Shown here: positions 48,817 through 57,383 of the stretch, piece by piece
Position numbering within the stretch: the stretch's first letter is position 1
How the letters are laid out: each line of letters starts with the position of its first letter
Assembly: GCA_947258755.1 (NCBI GenBank)
Contig: CAMYJO010000017.1
Coordinates: 1 to 64,000, forward strand
Direction: 5' to 3'
Origin: an uncultured Gammaproteobacteria bacterium
Lineage (GTDB): Bacteria > Pseudomonadota > Gammaproteobacteria > JAADHQ01
Length of the DNA: 64,000 nt
Notes under the pieces: model-generated
Told to the model about the DNA's origin: nothing
The model's database searches: none
Seen by the model: the letters and a program-made list of their open reading frames with translations, nothing else
Program-made: the position numbers and the translations under genes

Positions 48817-51035
48817 GGTTCTTTCCTGGCCATTACCATTGCCTGATCCGGTTCCTCATTTGCTTTCATTGTTGTAATCACGGGTAAACGAATAGTAATG
48901 ACTGCACCCTGATCTGGCAAGTTCTCGGCGGTTACCATGCCGCCATGCTCCTCGACGATTTTCTTCACGATCGCCAACCCCAATCCGGTTCCTTTGCTTT
49001 TGGTGGTTATATAAGGTTCAAAATAATGCCCCATCGCCTGCTCCGGGAACCCGCGTCCATAGTCGCGTATCGACAGCTCAACAAAACGACAACCAGCCTC
49101 ATCCATGCAACGCGTACTGACATCAATCTTCAGTGTCTGACTGTTTTCCATTGCCTCAAGGGCGTTCTTGATAAGGTTATGCAATAGCTGTCGCAGGCGC
49201 GCAGCATCTGCCTGCACCAGCGGCTTACGCTCATCAAGCTGGCGTTTCATTTTCAGCTCGGGCATCTTGTACATCTCGGTCACTTCATAGATAAGGTCAT
49301 TGAAATCCAGACGTTGCAACTCCATCGCCGGTGCACGTGCATAATCGGTAAAGGCGTTGACCATTTCCTTCATCGCCTCAACCTGATGAACAATGGTTTC
49401 GGTAGAACGCAACAACATGCTCGCATCCTCTGTATCCATCTTATTCTGAAACTTGAACTGCAAACGTTCCGCAGAAAGCTGGATGGGTGTTAGCGGATTT
49501 TTGATTTCATGTGCGAGACGACGTGCCACCTCACCCCAGGCTGCATCACGCTGCGCCTGCACCAGTGTAGTAATATCATCAAAGACGATAACATGATCGC
49601 CGCTTTGACCCTGATCATCAACCAAGGTAGTCCCACGACACATTAACACCTTTCTGCCTGATTGGGAGAATAATACAATCTCCTCCTGCCATTGTTCCTG
49701 ACGACTTGATAAAGGCTTGAGGATAGAAATAAACCGTCGCAGAGGCCCATAGGCCAAGGCCAGATCATCAAGAGGACGGCCGCTATAATCGCGTAGATCC
49801 ACGCCCAATATTTTACTCGCAACCGGGTTAACGGTGCGGATATTCAAATCATGATCAAGCGTCATAACGCCGGAAGACAGGTTGCCCAGTATGGTCTCCA
49901 GATAGGCGCGTTGTGACTCCACCTGCTGCTGACTCTCACGCGCCTGCTGGCTGGTCTGCGCGATCCGACGTGTCATGTCATTAAACGAACGCACCAGAAA
50001 ACCCATTTCATTATTACCGGCAACGGGTAGTTGCTTGTCATAATTGCCCTCAGCTACGGCCTGGGTACCTTCGGCCAGATCCCTGACCGGCGCCATCAGT
50101 CTTTGTGCCGAGAAAAAGGCCACCCACACCGCCGAAAACAGGCTCAGTAACAACACCATCGATAAGGTCAACAAAAAGCTTCTTTTCAATTGCTCGCGCA
50201 GGTAATTGAGTTTCTTGTAGACGGTGAAATAACTTTGTACGCTACCGGCAAGTGTATTCAGGCGCTGATCGATAGGAAACAAGGCCTGCAATAGTCGTAT
50301 TTCCGTACCGGCCACACTACCGGCAGGCACCGGATACACCAAACGCACGTGGATACCGCTGTCCCTGATCGGCTCAAGACCCACGTAGTGCGTACCCTGC
50401 CTGACCTGCATCAGCACATCTTCGTCACTACGATGTGGCACCACCTTGCCGGGATCGGCACTACTGAAGGCGATAATGCGGTTATTTTTACCCAACAGGC
50501 TCAGCTCGACAGCGCCGGTACTTTCGAGCAGGTCACTCAACACCAGACCGGCATTGGTCTCCGAGACATCCAGCAACATCCCCACCACGGACGGCATTTG
50601 CCTAACCAGTTCACGTTGCCTCAGGTCCAGCGACACCTGGCTCAATTGCAATGCATCCTCAAGCGATTTTTCAATACGCACATCAAACCAGCTATCAACA
50701 CCGCGTTGCAGAAACTGCAGGGAAAAATAGTAAACGATGGAGACCGGAATCACGGACAGCAACACAAACACGGCCACCAGACGCACGGTCAGACGCGAAC
50801 CTGCTATGCCGGCGCGATACTGCCTGACCAGGTTAAACAGGCTAACACCAATCATGCCGACCAATACCATCAGGCCGGCCATGTTCAGCAAGATCAACCA
50901 GCCATATTGCTTATTGAAACGGGTCGTATTCTCGGTGGCATTACTCAGCACATACAAGGAGATCAACAGCATGACCAGCAAACCGATCATCGGCATCAGC
51001 ACACCACTCCAGCTACGGCCTAGTCGAGATCCCAT
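48813..51035 (-). CDS. ntrY: NtrY-like sensor histidine kinase
   Basis: About 740 residues. N-terminal membrane segments (three near 10-110, one near 280-300) surround a periplasmic domain; then HAMP (about 300-355), a PAS domain (ILGNLSSGVMTLDHDLNIRTVNPVASKILG), HisKA with RRLAHEIKNPLTPIQLSAERLQ and an HATPase ending in TKSKGTGLGLAIVKKIVEEHGG. This is the NtrY plan, a redox or nitrogen-linked sensor in several bacteria; its signal here is unknown. ATG 51035 (MGSRLGRSW) is preferred to the GTG at 51044. Confidence 0.92.
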   Translation of the reverse strand: MGSRLGRSWSGVLMPMIGLLVMLLISLYVLSNATENTTRFNKQYGWLILLNMAGLMVLVGMIGVSLFNLVRQYRAGIAGSRLTVRLVAVFVLLSVIPVSIVYYFSLQFLQRGVDSWFDVRIEKSLEDALQLSQVSLDLRQRELVRQMPSVVGMLLDVSETNAGLVLSDLLESTGAVELSLLGKNNRIIAFSSADPGKVVPHRSDEDVLMQVRQGTHYVGLEPIRDSGIHVRLVYPVPAGSVAGTEIRLLQALFPIDQRLNTLAGSVQSYFTVYKKLNYLREQLKRSFLLTLSMVLLLSLFSAVWVAFFSAQRLMAPVRDLAEGTQAVAEGNYDKQLPVAGNNEMGFLVRSFNDMTRRIAQTSQQARESQQQVESQRAYLETILGNLSSGVMTLDHDLNIRTVNPVASKILGVDLRDYSGRPLDDLALAYGPLRRFISILKPLSSRQEQWQEEIVLFSQSGRKVLMCRGTTLVDDQGQSGDHVIVFDDITTLVQAQRDAAWGEVARRLAHEIKNPLTPIQLSAERLQFKFQNKMDTEDASMLLRSTETIVHQVEAMKEMVNAFTDYARAPAMELQRLDFNDLIYEVTEMYKMPELKMKRQLDERKPLVQADAARLRQLLHNLIKNALEAMENSQTLKIDVSTRCMDEAGCRFVELSIRDYGRGFPEQAMGHYFEPYITTKSKGTGLGLAIVKKIVEEHGGMVTAENLPDQGAVITIRLPVITTMKANEEPDQAMVMARKEP

Positions 51036-51607
51036 ACATACCACTCACTGGCCAATAGCCATTCAGAATTGATATATGCCCAGGGTCGCATGGGTACCGG
51101 CAGTGCATTGATATCCAACGATATGCGTAGCCTGACCTGATAGTCTCCCTCTACAGGCAGGGATTTTTTCTCCACCAGCGGCAGGTCATTGACTCGACCC
51201 ATGGCCAGCAAGGCGGAATTGCGACGACTATAACTGTTTTGGATTGAACTACTGATATTGGTGACCACATACTGCTGTGACAGGGCGTGGTAGGCCACTT
51301 GATAATGTTGCTTGAAAGAGAAAATTGATTTATCCCAAAGCCATTTCCTCGGCTTGAAAATTTCGCCCTCAAGTTCAAACGTCAATGGTACGCCACTATC
51401 CAGGGCATCGATAGCGGCCTGGCTCAGGTCATAGTCGAGCTGTGCATCCAGATATAGCATCTCATGGCGCGAATGCATCGACGCCGAGAACACACGCAGA
51501 CCATACATTTCTTCTGCATATGACGGCGTTAACCAGACACTCGAGCAAATCAGCAACAGACTCTGTGCCGTTTCTAAAATACCGCGTTTAGACGATAACA
51601 AGTGCAT
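51020..51607 (-). CDS. DUF4390-domain exported protein
   Basis: A 195-residue protein with a signal peptide (about 1-31) and one DUF4390 domain: LDAQLDYDLSQAAIDALDSGVPLTFELEGEIFKPRKWLWDK, then YQVAYHALSQQYVVTN. The family nearly always lies between rsmB and ntrY, as here, and is thought to be periplasmic; its function is not established. It overlaps the ntrY start by 16-25 bases depending on the start chosen and follows rsmB by 9 bases. Confidence 0.88.
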   Translation of the reverse strand: MHLLSSKRGILETAQSLLLICSSVWLTPSYAEEMYGLRVFSASMHSRHEMLYLDAQLDYDLSQAAIDALDSGVPLTFELEGEIFKPRKWLWDKSIFSFKQHYQVAYHALSQQYVVTNISSSIQNSYSRRNSALLAMGRVNDLPLVEKKSLPVEGDYQVRLRISLDINALPVPMRPWAYINSEWLLASEWYVWDLD

Positions 51608-51616
51608 GGCATCCTA

Positions 51617-52939
51617 TCAGTTTATTTTTTCCAGACATGCATAATAAAAACCGTCCATCCCATGACTACCTGGCAAAACCTGCCTACCGGGATCACAGCG
51701 AACACCCCAGTCAGCATTGATCGGTCGTTCTCTGGCATCTGCATGATGTTGCAGGAAGGCAGCGACCTGTTGTTCATTTTCCTGTCTGAATACCGAACAG
51801 GTTGAGTATACAAGCATACCCCCTGGGGCCAGTAAGGGCCAGACGGCAGCGAGGATATCTGCCTGACGGGCAACCAGCGTTTCTATATCCGTGCTGCTTC
51901 GCAACAGCTTAATGTCCGGGTGGCGGCGGATCACACCACTGCCGGAACAGGGCGCATCGACTAGTATACGTTCAAATAGCCTGTCGCCTGCCCAATCCAC
52001 TGGTTTGGATGCATCACCGACCAACAGCTCGGCATCGACCGCGGCACGGTCGAGGTTCTCCTGTACCTGCTGCAGACGATCGCCATCACTATCCAGCGCC
52101 AGCAATTGCAATGACGGGCAGGCCTGCAACATATGCAGGGTCTTGCCACCCGGCGCACAACAGGCATCCAGCACGCGCATGCCTGCTTGCAGCTGCAGTA
52201 AACCGGCGGCCAATTGCGCCGAACTATCCTGCACGGATACCAGACCGCGGGAAAATCCCGGTAATTCATGCACATTGACGGCCTGCTCCAGGATCACGGC
52301 ACTATCGACAAATTCAGATGCCCGCGCCTTGATATCCTGTTCAGCCAGTTGTTGTTGGTACTCGGCGACTGTAGTCTGCTGTAGGTCGACACGCAGGACC
52401 ATCGGTGGACGTTGATTGTTGGCATCCAGTATCGTTTGGTAATGTTGCGGCCAGTCCTGTGCCAGGCGCGCGATCATCCAGGCCGGATGGGCATAGCGCG
52501 CTTCATCATCCTGCTGCCATTGTTCCCGTAAGGCCTCAGCATTGCGTTGATATTCCCGCAACAGGGCATTGACCAGGCCTTTGGCCCAGTGCTTGCGCAG
52601 TGCCAATACCACATCCACGGTTTCTTTGACGACCGCATGCGCGGGTACATGCATGAACTCCAGTTGATACAGACCGATCACCAGCACGCAGAAAATATCC
52701 TGATCGCGCTGCTTCAATGGCTTATTCAACAACATCGAAACGATCACATCCAGCCGGTAGTACCAACGCAGACTGCCGTAACACATCTCCTGTAACAGGG
52801 CGCTATCGGCGGGGCTGGCCAATTGCTGCTGACCTGCGGCCAGCGCCCGGGTCAGGGAATGGCCGCGTGCACTGACCTGCAACAATACCTGTGCCGCTAT
52901 CGCTCTGACAGTTTGCTTTTTTTTACCTGGTGCCGGCAT
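51617..52939 (-). CDS. rsmB: 16S rRNA m5C967 methyltransferase
   Basis: A 440-residue enzyme with an N-terminal NusB-like RNA-binding domain (about 8-150) and a SAM-dependent methyltransferase domain with VLDACCAPGGKTLHMLQ (motif I) and the catalytic pair of cysteines in DAPCSGSGVIRRHPDIKLL and STCSVFRQENEQQVAAFL. It modifies C967 in 16S rRNA. It follows fmt by 39 bases in the usual def-fmt-rsmB order. Confidence 0.96.
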   Translation of the reverse strand: MPAPGKKKQTVRAIAAQVLLQVSARGHSLTRALAAGQQQLASPADSALLQEMCYGSLRWYYRLDVIVSMLLNKPLKQRDQDIFCVLVIGLYQLEFMHVPAHAVVKETVDVVLALRKHWAKGLVNALLREYQRNAEALREQWQQDDEARYAHPAWMIARLAQDWPQHYQTILDANNQRPPMVLRVDLQQTTVAEYQQQLAEQDIKARASEFVDSAVILEQAVNVHELPGFSRGLVSVQDSSAQLAAGLLQLQAGMRVLDACCAPGGKTLHMLQACPSLQLLALDSDGDRLQQVQENLDRAAVDAELLVGDASKPVDWAGDRLFERILVDAPCSGSGVIRRHPDIKLLRSSTDIETLVARQADILAAVWPLLAPGGMLVYSTCSVFRQENEQQVAAFLQHHADARERPINADWGVRCDPGRQVLPGSHGMDGFYYACLEKIN

Positions 52940-52978
52940 TAATTTAGATGCCAGACGTTTTCAGCAAAGCGCATGAGC

Positions 52979-53908
52979 TCAGACAAGTATGTCACCATCG
53001 ATACTATGCGCATTCAGAAAGGCATCAGCGTGCATCGGCTTGCCACCCGGCAACTGTATTTTTGTTAGTCGAAGCAGCCCAGCCGTTGTGGCGACATCGA
53101 TACCCTGCTTATTACTACGCACGACCTGGCCTGGCGTATTATTGTCAGACCCCGGCTCAACCGCCAGCGCTTCCCAAACCCTGAGTACCTTGTCTTGCCA
53201 GTGACACTGAGCGACCGGCCAGGGATTGAAGGCACGCACCTGGCGCTCCAGTTCAAGTGCTGTTTTCTGCCAATCCAGGCGCGCCTCGGCCTTATCCAGC
53301 TTGGCGGCATAGCAGGCCAGCTCCCCATCCTGCGGTTCGGCTTGCAGACCGCCGGACTCGAGTTGGTCGATAGCCTCGATGATCGCACTGGCCCCCAGCA
53401 TCGACAGACGGTCGTGCAGCGAGCCTGTGGTATCATCTGCACTAATGTCGCAGCTGACCTTTAATAACATATCCCCGGTATCCAGACCCTCATCCATTTG
53501 CATGATGGTGATGCCAGTTTGCTTGTCACCGGCGAGAATGGCGCGCTGGATCGGTGCCGCACCGCGCCAGCGCGGCAGCAAGGAGGCATGGATATTCAGG
53601 CAGCCAAGGCGAGGGGCTTCGAGGATCTCGATGGGTAAGATCAGACCATAAGCCACAACCACCATAATATCGGCCTGCAGCTGGGCGAAAACCTGTTGCG
53701 CCTCGGTCTCACGCAAACTGAGCGGTTGTAGTACCGGCAGGTCCTGGCTCTGGGCAAATTGCTTGACCGGACTCGCTTGCAGCTTGCGGCCACGGCCTGA
53801 CGGCCGGTCCGGCTGGGTATAGACAGCGATCACGTCGTGCTCACTGGCAACCAATGCCTCGAGCGCAGCAACGGAGAAGTCCGGCGTACCCGCAAATACT
53901 ATCTTCAC
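52979..53908 (-). CDS. fmt: Methionyl-tRNA formyltransferase
   Basis: Formylates initiator Met-tRNA with 10-formyl-tetrahydrofolate; 309 residues. The N-terminal MKIVFAGTPDFSVAALEAL, the active-site HASLLPRWRGAAPIQRAIL (Asn-His-Asp type), and DTGDMLLK are present, with the C-terminal OB-like domain (about 208-309) from ARLDWQKTALELERQVRAFNPWP. It follows def by 23 bases. Confidence 0.97.
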   Translation of the reverse strand: MKIVFAGTPDFSVAALEALVASEHDVIAVYTQPDRPSGRGRKLQASPVKQFAQSQDLPVLQPLSLRETEAQQVFAQLQADIMVVVAYGLILPIEILEAPRLGCLNIHASLLPRWRGAAPIQRAILAGDKQTGITIMQMDEGLDTGDMLLKVSCDISADDTTGSLHDRLSMLGASAIIEAIDQLESGGLQAEPQDGELACYAAKLDKAEARLDWQKTALELERQVRAFNPWPVAQCHWQDKVLRVWEALAVEPGSDNNTPGQVVRSNKQGIDVATTAGLLRLTKIQLPGGKPMHADAFLNAHSIDGDILV

Positions 53909-53931
53909 TGCAAATAGCCTCTTTTAGCCGC

Positions 53932-54435
53932 TTATAGCGCCATTTTAGCGTTTTTTTCGAGCTTTTTCTTGATTCTTCCCTGTTTCAGCCTGGACAGGTA
54001 ATCAACAAACAATTTGCCCTTCAAATGATCCATTTCATGTTGGATACAGATCGCCAGCATGCCATCGGCCTGCATTTCAAAGGCCTTGCCATCGCGATCG
54101 AGCGCCCTAATCTCAATGGTTTCAGCCCTTTGCACCGTTTCATAGACCCCTGGCACGGATAGACAACCCTCCTCATATTCCTCGACGCCGTCAAGTTTTA
54201 GGATCATTGGGTTAATCAGGCATAAAGGCTGGTCCTTTTCTTCCGATATATCTATAACGATGACCTGCTGGTGGACGTCCACCTGGGTCGCTGCCAGACC
54301 GATGCCGGGAGCCGCATACATGGTTTCGAGCATATCGTCGACCAGCCTGCGGATGTCGTCATCGACATTTTCGACGGCTTTTGCGACTGTACGCAGACGC
54401 GGATCGGGGTGTTGGAGAATATCCAGTTTTGCCAT
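53932..54435 (-). CDS. def: Peptide deformylase
   Basis: Removes the N-terminal formyl group from new proteins. All three motifs are present in 167 residues: GIGLAATQV (about 44-52), EGCLSVPG with metal ligand Cys91 and [11 protein letters not shown] with His133 and His137. It heads the def-fmt-rsmB-DUF4390-ntrY-ntrX unit and is divergent from the LysM gene. Confidence 0.97.
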   Translation of the reverse strand: MAKLDILQHPDPRLRTVAKAVENVDDDIRRLVDDMLETMYAAPGIGLAATQVDVHQQVIVIDISEEKDQPLCLINPMILKLDGVEEYEEGCLSVPGVYETVQRAETIEIRALDRDGKAFEMQADGMLAICIQHEMDHLKGKLFVDYLSRLKQGRIKKKLEKNAKMAL

Positions 54436-54595
54436 ATGGGTTACAAAATGAAAAATATTAGTGTAAAAATATAGATAGTTCAGCTAATCTTATGATGATA
54501 CAGGATTATAATGAGAATTCCATCCTACATGAGATGGGTTTTTTCGACTAAACTCTACAAATCTGTGCTGCTTTTAATCAGCTTAAGGGATTTAT

Positions 54596-55627
54596 ATGTA
54601 TAAGAAAAAAATTCTAGGAATATTATTGTCGTTATTTGTCTTTGGTCTGGTCCATGCCGATACGGTCAAGTTGAATCCCGACCACCCAGACCGATATGTC
54701 GTTGTTAAAGGGGACACCTTGTGGGACATCAGTGGACGCTTTCTGCAGAACCCCTGGCAGTGGCCTGAGATCTGGCACGTTAATCCGCAAATCGCCAACC
54801 CGCATCTAATCTACCCGGGCGATATCATCAGCCTGGTCTATGTCGATGGCAAACCACGCCTGATGCTGAATCGTGGCCAGGGTACATTCAAACTTACACC
54901 ACAGGGCCGCGTTATTCCGCTGGATCAAGCGATACCGACTATTCCGATCGATGCGATCAAGCAATTCCTGCTCGAACCGACCATCGTTGGCAAGGACGAA
55001 CTCGACAACGCACCTTATATCGTTGAACATAAGGGAGAGCATATCGTGTCTGCCACTAGCAACAGTGTCTATGTGCGTGGCATCAAGGATTACAACATTC
55101 GCCAATATGCTGTTGTCCGCAGAGGTAACACCTATGTCGACCCTATCAGCAAAGAAGTCCTTGGCTATGAAGCACGCTTCGTCGGCAATGCCAAACTGTA
55201 CCGTACCGGTGACCCGTCTACATTGAGATTGCTGCGTACTACGCGTGAGGCATTGATTGGTGATCGCCTACTGCCCAGCGGTGAAGAAAGCTATAACGCC
55301 AACTTTATGCCGCATGCACCCAAGGCCGCTATCGATGGCAGAATCCTGTCGGTATTGGACGGCGTCAATCAAATCGGCACCTATCAGGTCGTGGTCATCA
55401 ACAAGGGTACGCGTGACGGACTGAGCCAGGGCAGCGTCCTCGACATTCATCAGACCGGCGATACCATCCTTGATTCAGTGACTGAAAACCGCAAAGACAA
55501 GGTCACCCTGCCGGATGAAAAGGCCGGTGTACTGATGGTATTCCGCCCATTTGAAAAACTAAGCTATGCCTTGGTCATGAAGGCCAGTCGCAATATCAAT
55601 GTCATGGACAGCGTTCGCACCCCCTGA
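54596..55627 (+). CDS. LysM-domain peptidoglycan-binding protein
   Basis: A 343-residue exported protein with a signal peptide (about 1-21) and a single N-terminal LysM domain (about 34-83, YVVVKGDTLWDISGRFLQNPWQWPEIWHVNPQIANPHLIYPGDII) of the extended type. The rest (about 100-340) is beta-rich and uncharacterised. The position next to def and dprA is conserved in gammaproteobacteria. AAGGG lies about 9 bases before the ATG. It is followed by a strong terminator. Confidence 0.9.
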   Translation: MYKKKILGILLSLFVFGLVHADTVKLNPDHPDRYVVVKGDTLWDISGRFLQNPWQWPEIWHVNPQIANPHLIYPGDIISLVYVDGKPRLMLNRGQGTFKLTPQGRVIPLDQAIPTIPIDAIKQFLLEPTIVGKDELDNAPYIVEHKGEHIVSATSNSVYVRGIKDYNIRQYAVVRRGNTYVDPISKEVLGYEARFVGNAKLYRTGDPSTLRLLRTTREALIGDRLLPSGEESYNANFMPHAPKAAIDGRILSVLDGVNQIGTYQVVVINKGTRDGLSQGSVLDIHQTGDTILDSVTENRKDKVTLPDEKAGVLMVFRPFEKLSYALVMKASRNINVMDSVRTP

Positions 55628-55638
55628 CAGCAACTTAT

Positions 55639-55672
55639 AAAGCGCCCGGCCTGAAAACCGGGCGCTTTTTTT
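55639..55672 (+). terminator. Rho-independent terminator after the LysM gene
   Basis: A perfect 11-bp stem (AAAGCGCCCGG at 55639-55649 with its complement at 55658-55668), an 8-base loop CCTGAAAA and a run of seven T at 55666-55672. It begins 12 bases after the LysM stop. Confidence 0.95.
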
Positions 55673-55724
55673 ATTTCTATCTGGTCATGGAATGGCCCGA
55701 TCTGGACCTGTAAGGAGACGCGTC

Positions 55725-56843
55725 TTGAGCAACACCCCACCCGCTGAACTTAAATACTGGCTGGCCTTGCTGCGTTGTCCACGTATCGGCCCGGCCACCT
55801 TCACAAAATTGCTACAACACTTCGGCCAACTACAAGCTATCTACCAGAGCAGTACTGCACAGTTACACGAGGCGGGGCTTGAGCAAAGCAGTATCGAGGC
55901 CATACTCAAACCGGATTGGCAAGGCGTCGATACTGACCTCGACTGGCTACAGCAGCAGGACCATCATTATATAGTGACCATTGAAGATACCGATTATCCG
56001 CAGCTGTTAAGGGAAAGCCCGGCCGCGCCGCCGCTGCTATTTGTGCTGGGCAACCCACAAGTACTGAACGAGACCCAGATCGCCATGGTCGGCAGCCGCA
56101 ATCCCAGCGCCGATGGCAAGCGCACCGCCCTTGAGTTCGCACGCCATCTGTCTGCCGCCGGCCTGGCCATCACCAGCGGTCTCGCCATCGGTATTGACGG
56201 CATCTGCCATCAGGGAGCCCTGGATGCAGATGGCATTACCGTGGCGGTCACCGGAACCGGTCCAGACCGTGTCTACCCGGCACGTCATCGAGACCTGGCT
56301 CACACGATCATCGAAAAGGGGGCCATTGTCTCGGAATTCCCGATTGGCACCCAGCCCAGACCGGAAAACTTTCCGCGCCGCAATCGCATTATCAGTGCCC
56401 TCAGCATCGGTACCCTGGTGGTTGAGGCCGCCATTCGCAGTGGCTCGCTGATCACGGCCCGGCACGCCATGGAACAAGGGCGTGAGGTGTTCGCCATCCC
56501 CGGCTCGATCCATAATCCATTGGCACGTGGCTGCCATCACCTGATCCAGCAAGGCGCGAAACTGGTGGAAACCGCCGAAGATATCATCAGTGAACTCAGG
56601 CCACAGCAATCCAGGCCCATGGACACTTCGCAGGTACTTAATAATAAAGAGGAAAACAGCCCGGCCATTGATCCTGACTACCAGACGGTCTTGACCGAAA
56701 TGGGATTCTCACCAGTGGCAGTTGATGAAGTTGTACAGCGCACCGGTTTGACGGCAGAAGAAGTTTCCTCCATGATGCTGATCCTGGAGCTACAAGGCAA
56801 TGTGGCATCGAGCCCCGGAGGTTGTTATATTCGGGTTAAATGA
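55725..56843 (+). CDS. dprA: DNA-processing protein DprA
   Basis: Loads RecA onto incoming single-stranded DNA during natural transformation. About 372 residues from a TTG at 55725, chosen because AAGGAG lies at 55712-55717, whereas the ATG at 55692 precedes that site. Domains: SAM/HhH-like N-terminus (YWLALLRCPRIGPATFTKLLQHFG), the Rossmann core with AMVGSRNPSADGKRTALEFA, SGLAIGIDGICHQGAL and EFPIGTQPRPENFPRRNRIISALS, and a C-terminal winged helix (about 310-370). With the pil genes it suggests competence. Confidence 0.95.
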   Translation: MSNTPPAELKYWLALLRCPRIGPATFTKLLQHFGQLQAIYQSSTAQLHEAGLEQSSIEAILKPDWQGVDTDLDWLQQQDHHYIVTIEDTDYPQLLRESPAAPPLLFVLGNPQVLNETQIAMVGSRNPSADGKRTALEFARHLSAAGLAITSGLAIGIDGICHQGALDADGITVAVTGTGPDRVYPARHRDLAHTIIEKGAIVSEFPIGTQPRPENFPRRNRIISALSIGTLVVEAAIRSGSLITARHAMEQGREVFAIPGSIHNPLARGCHHLIQQGAKLVETAEDIISELRPQQSRPMDTSQVLNNKEENSPAIDPDYQTVLTEMGFSPVAVDEVVQRTGLTAEEVSSMMLILELQGNVASSPGGCYIRVK

Positions 56844-56854
56844 TGAGGTTTTGA

Positions 56855-57328
56855 ATGAAAGAAAACACCCTGGACGTATTACTGTACTTGTTCCAGAATT
56901 TTATGGATGGTGAGCTTGAGATAGATCCTGACCGGGATTTCCTTGAGGACCAGCTGGTTGAGGCCGGCTTTCAGCCATATGAAATCGACAAGGCCTTCCT
57001 GTGGCTGGATGACCTATCCAAACAGCAGGAAAATCAACGTGATACAAAACATAACGCCTCGTTCAGGGTTTACGCCGATGAAGAACTGTCCAGCCTGGAT
57101 CTGGAGTGCCGCGATTTCCTGCTGTACCTGGAAAACATGGGCGTGCTGACCCCGGATAATCGTGAACTCGTGATCGAACGCGTCATGGCGCTGGATTCTT
57201 ATGATTTTGATATCGAACGCCTCAAATGGGTCGTATTGATGGTCCTGTTTAATCAGGCCGAAGAGAATTCCAATTATGAATGGATTGAAAACATGGTGTT
57301 TGATAGCTCGCTGGAAAGCCTGCATTGA
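56855..57328 (+). CDS. smg: Smg family protein (DUF494)
   Basis: A 157-residue acidic cytoplasmic protein of the Smg/DUF494 family. It begins MKENTLDVLLYLFQNFMDGELEIDPD and ends in the conserved LIMVLFNQAEENSNYEWIENMVF-type segment (here VVLMVLFNQ). The gene sits between dprA and topA, its usual position. Its function has not been established; it starts 11 bases after dprA. Confidence 0.93.
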   Translation: MKENTLDVLLYLFQNFMDGELEIDPDRDFLEDQLVEAGFQPYEIDKAFLWLDDLSKQQENQRDTKHNASFRVYADEELSSLDLECRDFLLYLENMGVLTPDNRELVIERVMALDSYDFDIERLKWVVLMVLFNQAEENSNYEWIENMVFDSSLESLH

Positions 57329-57383
57329 AGACAGTTGTCGATATTTATACCTTTAATAATACACAAGCAAGAATTTATACGCG

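Noticed and set aside
54520-54546. CCATC-loop-GATGG followed by TTTTTT as a terminator before the LysM gene
   Set aside because: Only a 5-bp stem and located in a divergent promoter region, where a terminator has no obvious role.
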